A DNA stretch of 39,040 nt from an uncultured Lachnospiraceae bacterium (GTDB lineage Bacteria > Bacillota > Clostridia > Lachnospirales > Lachnospiraceae). The stretch lies in the NCBI GenBank assembly GCA_910587155.1, contig CAJULA010000003.1, forward strand, positions 1-39,040, written 5' to 3'. A program made the translations under genes and the position numbers. The stretch's first letter is position 1, and every line of letters starts with the position of its first letter. The notes below the pieces were generated by a model. That model did no database searches, was not told the DNA's origin, and saw only the letters and a list, made by a program, of their open reading frames with translations. Positions 1 to 7,958 of this stretch are shown here, in pieces.

Positions 1-1
1 G

Positions 2-763
2 ACAGGGGCAGTCTGCGCTTTTTTGGCTACCCGGAAGGTTGTGTTTCATAGTAAAGATGAACAACTTAATGAGGAGGATCTTCTATGGAAAGAGTGTCCA
101 ACTGATATTATAATCATTGATATTTCCTCTAAAAAGGAGAAATCAGCTACTGAAGGAATTCCTGTTAAAATGATCCGTGCTAAAGCGAGATTGCTTACTG
201 ATAAAAAGGCCCCTGTTACTGAAGATTTTGTTATTAAGGAAACAGCATCAGTTAAAGAGAATGCCTCTGCTAATGAGGGGGGGGTATCTGACAGTGAGGA
301 TATATCGGTTATTGAGGAAACTCTTATAGAAGATTGCTATGTGTTTATTGATGGAATACTTGAACTGAATTCTTCGATAGAAAAATTCATGGAGGTCATT
401 AATGAGGAGATTATAATGAAATATAAGGGCCAAGATTTTGATAATGGGTCCAGACAACTTTACAATGGTATCAAGCAATATAGAAAGTCTTTAAAGAAAT
501 TCAAAAAATATTTGGTCAAATTCAGAAATTTGAAAAAAGAAAAGAGTCAGTATTTTAGCGATCTGGCTCTTATGGAGACCTTTAATGATTATTTGTCGTT
601 TTCTGATTTTGAACTCTCGCCAAAGCCATGTGCTCCTTTTTCCGAATGTTATTTAAATCCAGAAGAAGCATGTAATGTTATGTCAGAGTTATATCATTGT
701 CATCAGAGCTTGATAAAATCATATGCGGAGATTGTCGATCAAGGAGGAGCCTATATAGTATAA
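2..763 (+). CDS. Hypothetical acidic protein of the mobile element, probably 5'-truncated by the window edge
   Basis: I do not recognise this protein. The reading frame is open to the window edge: a TTG at 23 could start it, but nothing like a ribosome binding site precedes it, so the gene more likely begins upstream. The visible 246+ residues have an acidic, low-complexity N-terminal half rich in Glu, Lys, Ser and Thr. A predicted helical C-terminal half follows, with a Lys-rich stretch around residues 150-175. There is no membrane segment and no recognisable catalytic motif. Base composition is A+T-rich like the FtsK and integrase genes downstream, so I assign it to the same mobile element. 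A hairpin terminator follows it, so it probably ends its own transcript. Confidence 0.5.
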   Translation, partial: TGAVCAFLATRKVVFHSKDEQLNEEDLLWKECPTDIIIIDISSKKEKSATEGIPVKMIRAKARLLTDKKAPVTEDFVIKETASVKENASANEGGVSDSEDISVIEETLIEDCYVFIDGILELNSSIEKFMEVINEEIIMKYKGQDFDNGSRQLYNGIKQYRKSLKKFKKYLVKFRNLKKEKSQYFSDLALMETFNDYLSFSDFELSPKPCAPFSECYLNPEEACNVMSELYHCHQSLIKSYAEIVDQGGAYIV

Positions 764-822
764 ATTACAGCTTAATTTACAGTATAGATTACTATGTTGA
801 AGATTAATTGGGGTATTTTATA

Positions 823-870
823 AAATGGGATGCGCTTTCATGCGCATCCCATTTGTTTTCTTGATTTTTC
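823..870 (+). terminator. Rho-independent terminator after the first gene
   Basis: A stem of about 13 bp (AAATGGGATGCGC paired with GCGCATCCCATTT, 823-854) has a short loop and is followed by a T-rich tract. It lies about 60 nt after the stop codon of the first gene. The rest of the 764-1051 gap is A+T-rich and holds an 8-bp inverted repeat (GCCACATA at 966-973, TATGTGGC at 1026-1033) just ahead of the next gene. I see no gene in it. Confidence 0.7.
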
Positions 871-1051
871 AAGTTTCGATTGAAGGTGCAAAAAATGATA
901 AAATCACCTTCTTTTCTACTTTGTTTTATAGTATGGAAGAGGCTAATATATGGATAAGACTATTTGCCACATAATTTTTCATGTGAGCGAATTAACCGTA
1001 AATGGATATTCAACCGGAAAAGTTGTATGTGGCTGAAAGGAGGAAACAGAT

Positions 1052-1297
1052 ATGCGGACTGGAACCTTTGCAGTACCTTATAAGCGTTCTTCTTGTAATG
1101 ATGAACAGGTTCTTTTCTTCGACTTAAAAGAATTGAAGAAAGAATGCAAAACAGGACATAAGAAAGACAAAAAGAAGAAGGATAAGAAAATGAAAAAAAT
1201 TTTGCGCAATATTGCAGATAAAATTCTTGATGCGGCAATTTCATTAGCAAAAGAAGCTGCTATGGTATTTTTTAAACACAAATTAGCAATATTATGA
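1052..1297 (+). CDS. Small Lys-rich protein with a C-terminal amphipathic helix
   Basis: This 81-residue protein of unknown function has a strong ribosome site (AAAGGAGG about 8 nt before the ATG), which supports a real gene. The N-terminal part (1-40) is polar. A very basic Lys/Asp/Lys-rich linker follows (about 41-55). The last 35 residues, starting MKKILRNIADKIL, would form one cationic amphipathic helix with alternating Ile/Leu/Ala and Lys. There is no cysteine pair and no clear signal peptide. Such a tail could contact membrane or nucleic acid, and it recalls small leaderless bacteriocins or type I toxins, but this is shape only. It lies between the first gene and the FtsK-like motor in A+T-rich element DNA. 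Confidence 0.55.
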   Translation: MRTGTFAVPYKRSSCNDEQVLFFDLKELKKECKTGHKKDKKKKDKKMKKILRNIADKILDAAISLAKEAAMVFFKHKLAIL

Positions 1298-1307
1298 AAT
1301 TAGCGAG

Positions 1308-1360
1308 GATTCAATGATCGAGGGTTTTATAATAAAAAGCTTTCGGTCATTGATTCTAGG
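1308..1360. repeat. Imperfect inverted repeat between the small gene and the FtsK-like gene
   Basis: Arms of 13 nt (GATTCAATGATCG and CGGTCATTGATTC) match at 11 positions and flank a loop of about 27 nt. It could be a weak terminator of the small gene or a protein binding site. A T-rich stretch follows further on. The remaining bases to 1461 show only the ribosome site (AAAGGAGGTACGGCT) of the next gene. Confidence 0.35.
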
Positions 1361-1461
1361 TATCGTTGTTTTTATCATTTTGTATATGTAAAGTTTCACT
1401 GTTTTGAGTGAAATATATATCAGAAATAAAAAATGAATGAACGATAAAAGGAGGTACGGCT

Positions 1462-2856
1462 ATGGAAGAATATGGAAAGCTTGTTCTAAAGGTAGGAAAG
1501 CAAATTGAGGATACATTTCAGGAATATGGTGTTTCCATTGAGTTAATAAGTGTGGAAATGGATATCAATGGGGACAATTATAATTTTAGAGTAAAAATCC
1601 TGCGTGGAACGAAGGTAAAGAGTATTTACAAATATGCAAGTGATGTAAGAGCAGCAATGGGGGTTGAAATGATATATCCTCACGAGGAAACTGGTTCATT
1701 ATATTTGGCGGTATCTAAACGCAATAATACAGACAATGGACTTCAAAAAATACTTAATAATGCTCGCTTTACAAAAGCAAAAATGCAGATTCCATTGGCG
1801 ATAGGTCGTGACATCATGAATCGAATACATGTGGAGGATATGGTGGAATTGGTGCATATTTTAGTCGTAGGTGCGAGCGGGACTGGAAAAAGTGTAGCTT
1901 TGGAATGTATGATTCTTAGTATAGTAAGAAGGTGTTCGGTCTATCAGGCACGGCTGCTATTATTCGATGTAGGCGCTAATAGTTTGTCTTCTTTTGAAGA
2001 TGTGCCGCATCTGCTTCATCCGATAGTAAAGGATACGGATACAGGCATTCGGGCTCTTGAAGCATTGGTAAAGGAAATGGATGCCCGAATTGCTATTGGA
2101 AAAGAGGAATGTAAGAAATGTCCGTATTTAATATGTATTATTGATGAATTTGACGATATGGTAGCAAGCGTAGAAAAAAAGATATCCCAGAGGTACATAG
2201 ACGCGATAAACAGCATTATCCGCAGAGGACGTAAAGCGAAAGTGATTTTGGTGCTTGCCTCGCATACTCCAACGGTAAAAACTACAGGAATTGCTATCAA
2301 TGGCATAATGTCAAGGATTGTTTTTAAATGCGCTAATGGCCGTGAATCCTATACTGCTATTGGCGAAAGTGGGGCAGAGCTTCTTACAGGAAAGGGGACT
2401 ATGTTGCTGAAATCAAAAAATGGCAGCAAACCTATAATGCTGCGAGGGGCGTTTGTGACAGATGAGGAAGTAGAAAAGATGCTTGACAAATTGCCGGATG
2501 CGGCAGAGAACTTGAAAATGTTAGAGATTGCAGATTCAGAGACGGCATCCGTCTGCATAAATAAAAATGCACCTAAAAAACGCAAAGAATTGGCAGGGAT
2601 CATTATATGGACACTAAAACATGCTACAACTTCAGTGCATCAATTACAAAAAGAGTTTCATAGAAATAATGAAAAGTGTAAGGAAGTTATGGATATACTT
2701 GAACAATTTGGAATTGTATCGCCACAGTTTGCGAAACAGCCGAGAACAGTTATCCCGAAGAGTGTTGAGGATTTGACAGAAGAAGTACTCAAAATACTGG
2801 AGTATGGTGGTTTTAGTGTTGAGCAAATTAAAAATGTTTTTGATAGCAGACAGTAG
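1462..2856 (+). CDS. FtsK/SpoIIIE-like DNA translocase without a membrane domain
   Basis: This 464-residue protein reads as an isolated FtsK/SpoIIIE motor. Residues 1-90 resemble the alpha domain. The RecA-like ATPase follows, with Walker A GASGTGKS at 137-144 and Walker B LICIIDEFDD around 223-232, in an order matching the chromosomal FtsK motor. Residues about 377-430 resemble the FtsK gamma winged helix that reads polar DNA motifs. No transmembrane segments are seen, unlike cellular FtsK, SpoIIIE or Tn916-type coupling proteins. The start has a good ribosome site (AAAGGAGG). The next genes are an excisionase-like protein and two integrases, so a role in moving or processing element DNA is likely. 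Whether it drives conjugation or acts during replication cannot be told from sequence. Confidence 0.8.
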   Translation: MEEYGKLVLKVGKQIEDTFQEYGVSIELISVEMDINGDNYNFRVKILRGTKVKSIYKYASDVRAAMGVEMIYPHEETGSLYLAVSKRNNTDNGLQKILNNARFTKAKMQIPLAIGRDIMNRIHVEDMVELVHILVVGASGTGKSVALECMILSIVRRCSVYQARLLLFDVGANSLSSFEDVPHLLHPIVKDTDTGIRALEALVKEMDARIAIGKEECKKCPYLICIIDEFDDMVASVEKKISQRYIDAINSIIRRGRKAKVILVLASHTPTVKTTGIAINGIMSRIVFKCANGRESYTAIGESGAELLTGKGTMLLKSKNGSKPIMLRGAFVTDEEVEKMLDKLPDAAENLKMLEIADSETASVCINKNAPKKRKELAGIIIWTLKHATTSVHQLQKEFHRNNEKCKEVMDILEQFGIVSPQFAKQPRTVIPKSVEDLTEEVLKILEYGGFSVEQIKNVFDSRQ

Positions 2857-2943
2857 ATGTTGGAATATAGGGCTGCTGGTATATGTCTCGTGGGAAAGCA
2901 TATATTCTGATTACGACAAAAAGCGGTGAAGGAGGAAAAGCTT

Positions 2944-3138
2944 ATGGAAAGACAGGTTTATTTGGCTTCGGATATTCAGAAGGTATTAGGCCTTGGCAAG
3001 ACAAAGACCTATGACTTTCTGAACCAGGTATACAAGCAACAGGGACAGAATCCCCCATTTCGGGTGATTAAGGTAGGAACTTCTGTTAGAGTACATAAAC
3101 AGTCATTTGATAACTGGTTAAATACAGCAGTAAACTAA
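2944..3138 (+). CDS. xis: Excisionase-like helix-turn-helix protein
   Basis: This 64-residue protein contains a MerR/AlpA-type DNA-binding fold. The helix-turn-helix lies around residues 7-30 (LASDIQKVLGLGKTKTYDFL), followed by a wing with RVIKVGTSVRV and a terminal helix (SFDNWL). This is the usual build of recombination directionality factors in Firmicute elements. I place the start at ATG 2944, because the AAGGAGG ribosome site at about 2928-2934 lies inside the longer GTG frame that begins at 2926. It sits 35 nt ahead of the first integrase, so coupled expression is likely. It could also repress the integrase promoter, as some excisionases do. Confidence 0.75.
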   Translation: MERQVYLASDIQKVLGLGKTKTYDFLNQVYKQQGQNPPFRVIKVGTSVRVHKQSFDNWLNTAVN

Positions 3139-3173
3139 AATCATCAAATAATTGAAGAAAGGAGGTAGGCCTG

Positions 3174-4349
3174 ATGGCAAATAAGAAGAGCGTTGCCTTT
3201 TGCGAAGCTGGCAGTTGGTATCATCGAATTAAAGTATTACAGAAAGATGGCACAACTAAATATTCAAAAAAGGGCGGATTTGCAACAGCCAAAGAAGCAG
3301 AGGCAAGTTACCACAAATATGAAGAAGAATATAAAAAGGCATATCGGGCTTACCATATTTCTTCTTCTACAGATTTTGATTTAAAGGAATATCTGATTTA
3401 TTGGTTGGAAGAAATCTATAGTGCGAGAATTGAGAATACGACACGAATGCTTGCTTCTTATGTGGTGTATGATCTACTTATCCCCAATATGAATCAGGGA
3501 ATGAAATTGCGCTATGTGAACGTGGAGTACTTGAATGCATTGTTAGAAACAGTTTCAAAAGTTTGTGAATCTGCTGGAAATAAGGGAAGAGAAATATTAA
3601 ATATTGCCTTGAAAGATGCAGTGGCACAGGGATACTTGCCTCGTAATCCTGTGTCGGATACAAAACCTTACAAGAGACGGAAGCCGAAAATTATTGTACT
3701 CAGCAAAGAGCGGATGAAGCTCTTTCTGGAAAAAGCATCGGAAAATAACTGGTATTTGGAAATCCTGTTAGGTTTGTTCATGGGATTGCGGAAAGGTGAA
3801 ATCAGCGGATTAAAGTTTGATGACTTTGATGTAGAAAACAGAACAGTGAGAATTGCAAGACAGGTAACGGCTGATCCGATTGTGTCAAATGGAGATTCCA
3901 AAATAACGAAGTATCAGCTTGTGGAGAAGGCTCCGAAAACAGAAAATAGTTATCGGACGCTTCGTGTACCGAAGGCTATTATGGATGAGGTGCTGGAGAG
4001 AAAACGGCAGAATGATTTGAGGAAAGAGCAGCTTGGCAAGAAGTATATAGACAATGACTATATTTCCTGTGCTGCAAATGGCTTGCCGCATTCAGCATCA
4101 GCTTTCAACAATGCGTTATCGAAGCTATGCAGCAGAAATGGGCTGCCGCATTTGACAGTACATAGTTTACGGCATATGTATGCAACGATTCTTACAGAAC
4201 AAGGAGTTCCGCTTATGAAGGTCAGCGCCCTTCTGGGCCATGGCAGTATCCATACAACCTTTGAATATTACTGTGAAGTTATGGATGAGCAGGAGCGGAT
4301 TATAAGCTTTATGAATGATTTATTTGTGCCGGAAGGAGGAGAAGAATAG
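3174..4349 (+). CDS. int: Tyrosine site-specific recombinase (first of a tandem pair)
   Basis: The 391-residue protein has the usual phage-integrase order: an N-terminal arm-binding AP2-like domain (about 1-50), a SAM-like core-binding domain (about 65-165) and a C-terminal catalytic domain. Visible catalytic residues are Arg in GLRKGE, His-x-x-Arg in HSLRHMYAT, His in LGHGSIHTT and the nucleophilic Tyr in TFEYYCEV. It would cut and rejoin the attachment sites of the element. The ribosome site AAAGGAGG precedes the ATG. Its stop codon shares one base with the GTG start of the second recombinase, so the two are translationally coupled. Confidence 0.88.
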   Translation: MANKKSVAFCEAGSWYHRIKVLQKDGTTKYSKKGGFATAKEAEASYHKYEEEYKKAYRAYHISSSTDFDLKEYLIYWLEEIYSARIENTTRMLASYVVYDLLIPNMNQGMKLRYVNVEYLNALLETVSKVCESAGNKGREILNIALKDAVAQGYLPRNPVSDTKPYKRRKPKIIVLSKERMKLFLEKASENNWYLEILLGLFMGLRKGEISGLKFDDFDVENRTVRIARQVTADPIVSNGDSKITKYQLVEKAPKTENSYRTLRVPKAIMDEVLERKRQNDLRKEQLGKKYIDNDYISCAANGLPHSASAFNNALSKLCSRNGLPHLTVHSLRHMYATILTEQGVPLMKVSALLGHGSIHTTFEYYCEVMDEQERIISFMNDLFVPEGGEE

Positions 4350-5656
4350 TGTTTAACCTGGAGTTACAGAATTATATTGACTGGGATGTAAAGGCCGTGT
4401 TTAAAAGAAATGACCGTAACAAATTTGCTTATCGTGTCGTCCTGCAGTTTATGGACGGCACGAAGCATACAAGGATGTATTCCGGATTTCAAACAAAGAA
4501 GGAAGCCGAAGACGCGAGAAAAATTACGATGAGGGAGCTTGCCAATGGAACATACGTAGTGAATGACAATGTGAAAGTAAGTGAGTTTTTGAGCTATTGG
4601 CTTGAGTATGACATCAGAAAAAGGGCACAGAGCAGCAATACCTATGATTCTTATTCCAGTATTGTACGTCATCACATTATTCCGGCAATCGGAAACAAAA
4701 AATTGACAGAGGTAAATAAAGGAGACATCCAAAGACTGTATAAAGATCGTGCCGGATATTCTAAATCTATTGCGAGGCAGGTCAAGACAGTAATGAATGT
4801 CTCTTTTCATTATGCGGTCAACTGTAAACTGATTCCTGTGAATCCGGCAAAAGGAATCGATTTGCCCAAAACAGTGGATTCAAAACCTTACCATACAAGA
4901 AATATTGACGTGGCAAAAACTTTGAATATGGAGCAAATTCTATTGCTTTTGGAGGCAAGTAAAAATACGCCGATTCATATGCAGGTGCTCTTCAATGTGC
5001 TGATGGGTCTGCGGCGGCAGGAAATCAATGCAGTAAAGTATTCAGATGTGGATTACATTAACCGTACATTGGCGGTAGAAAGGCAGCTTGGAAAAGAATT
5101 GGACAGAGTCCCAAACAGCGGGAAGGCGGGTATGACAAAGAAGGAGTTGCCGCTGAAAACGCCGTCCAGTAAGAGAGTATTGCCTATCCCTGATTATGTA
5201 TTTGAAGCCATTTTGGAAGAGAGAAAGAAGTATGAGCGGTACAAAAGCCGTAGACGTACTATTTTCCAGGACGATGGCTATATTTGCTGTTCCAGCTACA
5301 GCGGCAAACCAAGATCAAAAGATTTTCATTGGCGGCATTACAAAGAACTTTTAAAGAAAACGGGGCTGCCTGATATTCGCTGGCATGACCTGCGCAGTAC
5401 CTATTGTACGCTGTTATTGAGTAAGGATTTTAATCCGAAAGCTGTATCAAAACTGATGGGCCATGCAAAAGAACTTATCACAATGGACGTGTATGCCGAC
5501 AATGCTAATATAATTCCTGAAGAAATACCCGAACTGCTTTCTTATATGGAGGAGGTTATGCCAGATAAATCCGGCAATGGTGATTCTGAAAGTAATATAC
5601 AGGATATAATGATTGATATGGATGCTTATCTACGAAAAAGAAATCAGAAACAATAA
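4349..5656 (+). CDS. int: Tyrosine site-specific recombinase (second of a tandem pair)
   Basis: This 435-residue tyrosine recombinase starts at a GTG whose first G is the last base of the upstream TAG. The ribosome site GGAAGGAGG lies inside the end of the first integrase gene. The domain order is an AP2-like N-terminus (about 12-65), a core-binding domain (about 75-175) and a catalytic domain with Arg in GLRRQE, His-x-x-Arg in HDLRSTYCT, His in LMGHAKE and Tyr in MDVYAD. All catalytic residues are present, so both members of the pair look active. The two proteins are only distantly alike, so this is not a recent duplication. The gene is the last of the element; the attachment site should lie between 5657 and about 5930. 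Confidence 0.87.
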   Translation: MFNLELQNYIDWDVKAVFKRNDRNKFAYRVVLQFMDGTKHTRMYSGFQTKKEAEDARKITMRELANGTYVVNDNVKVSEFLSYWLEYDIRKRAQSSNTYDSYSSIVRHHIIPAIGNKKLTEVNKGDIQRLYKDRAGYSKSIARQVKTVMNVSFHYAVNCKLIPVNPAKGIDLPKTVDSKPYHTRNIDVAKTLNMEQILLLLEASKNTPIHMQVLFNVLMGLRRQEINAVKYSDVDYINRTLAVERQLGKELDRVPNSGKAGMTKKELPLKTPSSKRVLPIPDYVFEAILEERKKYERYKSRRRTIFQDDGYICCSSYSGKPRSKDFHWRHYKELLKKTGLPDIRWHDLRSTYCTLLLSKDFNPKAVSKLMGHAKELITMDVYADNANIIPEEIPELLSYMEEVMPDKSGNGDSESNIQDIMIDMDAYLRKRNQKQ

Positions 5657-5716
5657 AAAGCCCAGATGAAAGCCACATTTATATGAATTCCGGGGGAGGT
5701 AAATAAGAGAACGAAA

Positions 5717-5730
5717 CGAACAAATGTTTG
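5717..5730. promoter_or_regulatory. LexA (SOS) box-like operator upstream of uvrB
   Basis: CGAACAAATGTTTG matches the Gram-positive LexA consensus CGAAC-N4-GTTCG except for one base. It lies within a wider symmetric GAACAAA-TG-TTTGTTC. It sits just upstream of a promoter reading toward uvrB, a gene commonly under LexA control. The site is seen in sequence; regulation by LexA is inferred. Confidence 0.5.
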
Positions 5731-5738
5731 TTCTGATA

Positions 5739-5767
5739 TAGACAAATGAGGGGTGGTATGTTATAAT
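5739..5767 (+). promoter_or_regulatory. Sigma-A-type promoter for uvrBA
   Basis: The -35 TAGACA (5739-5744) and the -10 TATAAT (5762-5767) are separated by 17 nt. Transcription would start near 5775 and leave a leader of about 175 nt before the uvrB start. The LexA-like box ends 8 nt before the -35. Confidence 0.65.
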
Positions 5768-5846
5768 CAATCTCAGTTTTACTTCTCGATTTGTCCGTGA
5801 TAGTTTATTGTTTCCATACAGTTCGGAAGATTGAGTTTAGTAACCA

Positions 5847-5900
5847 AAATTCGTCGAAGGGACATTTTTTAGAAAACGGAATATGTACCTCGACGAATTT
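5847..5900. repeat. 11-bp perfect inverted repeat in the uvrB leader
   Basis: AAATTCGTCGA (5847-5857) pairs perfectly with TCGACGAATTT (5890-5900) across a 32-nt loop. It could be a hairpin in the uvrB leader RNA, an integrase arm or core site at the element's end, or an operator. No T-run follows closely enough for a normal terminator. Confidence 0.5.
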
Positions 5901-5948
5901 CTGGCGAAATGTCGAACTTTTTTACTATAGATTTTGGAGGTGGTATTT

Positions 5949-7958
5949 GTGCAAACTGCACAAAAAATGTTCGAACTTCACAGCGAATACAAGCCCACCG
6001 GCGACCAGCCCCAGGCCATAGAAGCCCTGGTCAAAGGATTCCGGGAAGGCAACCAATTCCAGACTTTACTGGGGGTTACGGGTTCCGGAAAGACCTTTAC
6101 CATGGCGAATGTGATCGCTAAGCTTAACAAGCCCACTTTGGTAATAGCGCACAATAAGACCCTCGCTGCCCAGCTGTACGGTGAGTTCAAGGAATTTTTC
6201 CCTGAGAATGCCGTGGAGTATTTTGTGTCCTACTACGACTACTACCAGCCCGAGGCCTATGTTCCCAGCACAGACACCTATATTGCCAAAGACTCCTCCA
6301 TCAACGACGAGATAGACAAGCTGCGGCTGTCTGCTACGGCATCTCTGACAGAGCGGCGGGATGTGATTGTCGTCGCCAGCGTTTCCTGTATTTATGGCCT
6401 GGGCAGTCCGGATGATTATCAGGAGATGATAGTATCCCTGCGACCGGGTATGGTCAAGGATAGAGATGCCGTGATCCGGGAACTGATCGACATCCAGTAT
6501 AATCGCAATGATATGGGGATTGAACGCTGCAACTTCCGGGTGCGGGGTGATGTGGTAGAAGTATATCCCGCGCAGGGCGGAGATTATCTGATCCGGATCG
6601 AATTTTTCGGAGATGAGATCGATCGGATTGCGGAAGTGGAAATCCTGTCCGGAAAGGTTCATGCTTATCTGGAGCATATCGCCATTTTTCCGGCATCTCA
6701 TTACGTCGTGCCACAGGAAAAGATCAACCATGCCTGCGAAACCATTGAAAAAGAACTGGAAGAGCGGGTGCGGTTTTTCAAGGGGGAGGATAAACTGCTG
6801 GAGGCACAGCGGATTTCCGAACGAACCAACTTCGATATTGAGATGCTGCGCGAGACAGGCTTCTGCTCCGGCATTGAAAATTACTCCCGGCATTTAAGTG
6901 ACAAGCAGCCGGGTGTGCCGCCCATGACCCTGATGGATTATTTTAAAGATGATTACCTCATTATTATAGATGAATCGCATATGACCATACCTCAGATCGG
7001 TGCTATGTATTCCGGGGACCGTTCCAGAAAGACCACCCTGGTGGACTATGGTTTCCGACTGCCGTCAGCCCTGGACAACCGACCGCTTGCCTTTCAGGAA
7101 TTTGAAGAGCATATTGACCAGCTTCTGTTTGTGTCCGCAACCCCCGCTTCCTATGAAGAGGAGCATGAACTGCTGCGGGTAGAGCAGATCATCCGCCCGA
7201 CAGGTTTGCTTGATCCTGAGATTTTTGTGCGCCCGGTGGAAGGGCAGATTGATGATCTGATTGCAGAAGTAAATCGCGAAGTGGAGAAAAAAAATAAAAT
7301 TCTGATTACCACACTGACCAAGCGTATGGCGGAAGATCTGACAGACTATATGCGGGAAGTAGGCATCCGGGTAAAATATCTGCACTCGGATATTGATACG
7401 TTGGAACGGGCGGAAATCATCCGTGATATGCGGCTGGATGTATTCGATGTGCTTGTGGGGATCAATCTGCTGCGGGAAGGTCTGGACATCCCGGAAATTT
7501 CTCTTGTTGCCATTCTGGATGCGGATAAGGAAGGATTTTTGCGTTCCGAGACTTCTCTGATTCAGACTGTCGGCCGTGCAGCCCGGAACGCAGACGGCCA
7601 TGTTATCATGTATGCGGATGTGGTCACGGATTCCATGCGGGCCGCCATTGACGAGACAGGCAGACGGCGGGAGATTCAGCAGAAATACAACGAAGCCAAC
7701 GGCATCACGCCCCAGACCATCCGCAAAGCAGTACGCGATCTGATCAGCATTTCCAGAGCAGTGGCCAAAGAAGAAGCGGCCTTTGAAAAAGACCCGGAGT
7801 CCATGGACATGCAGGAACTGGCAAAACTGATCGAAACCGTACAGAAACAGATGAAAAAGGCCGCTGCCGAGCTCGATTTTGAGACGGCCGCCGGGCTGCG
7901 TGATCAGATGATAGAATTGAAAAAACACTACCTGGAATTGGAGAAAAACGATGAGTGA
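5949..7958 (+). CDS. uvrB: UvrB, excinuclease ABC subunit B
   Basis: UvrB is the damage-verifying helicase of nucleotide excision repair: it is loaded by UvrA and then guides UvrC incision. The 669 residues are full length for the family. Walker A GVTGSGKT is at 42-49, and the beta-hairpin region YYDYYQPEAYVPSTD follows. The DEAD-like DESHMTIPQ is followed by helicase motifs ending QTVGRAARN, and a C-terminal UVR coiled-coil domain spans about 625-665. I chose GTG 5949 because GGAGG at 5936-5940 lies 8 nt upstream; the longer TTG frame at 5934 would contain that site. It overlaps uvrA by 8 nt. A LexA-like box and a promoter lie upstream, consistent with damage-induced expression. Confidence 0.97.
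   Translation: MQTAQKMFELHSEYKPTGDQPQAIEALVKGFREGNQFQTLLGVTGSGKTFTMANVIAKLNKPTLVIAHNKTLAAQLYGEFKEFFPENAVEYFVSYYDYYQPEAYVPSTDTYIAKDSSINDEIDKLRLSATASLTERRDVIVVASVSCIYGLGSPDDYQEMIVSLRPGMVKDRDAVIRELIDIQYNRNDMGIERCNFRVRGDVVEVYPAQGGDYLIRIEFFGDEIDRIAEVEILSGKVHAYLEHIAIFPASHYVVPQEKINHACETIEKELEERVRFFKGEDKLLEAQRISERTNFDIEMLRETGFCSGIENYSRHLSDKQPGVPPMTLMDYFKDDYLIIIDESHMTIPQIGAMYSGDRSRKTTLVDYGFRLPSALDNRPLAFQEFEEHIDQLLFVSATPASYEEEHELLRVEQIIRPTGLLDPEIFVRPVEGQIDDLIAEVNREVEKKNKILITTLTKRMAEDLTDYMREVGIRVKYLHSDIDTLERAEIIRDMRLDVFDVLVGINLLREGLDIPEISLVAILDADKEGFLRSETSLIQTVGRAARNADGHVIMYADVVTDSMRAAIDETGRRREIQQKYNEANGITPQTIRKAVRDLISISRAVAKEEAAFEKDPESMDMQELAKLIETVQKQMKKAAAELDFETAAGLRDQMIELKKHYLELEKNDE

Noticed and set aside
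5657..5933. A tRNA gene as the integration target of the element
   Set aside because: No cloverleaf or tRNA 3' end could be found by eye; the attachment site is left unassigned.
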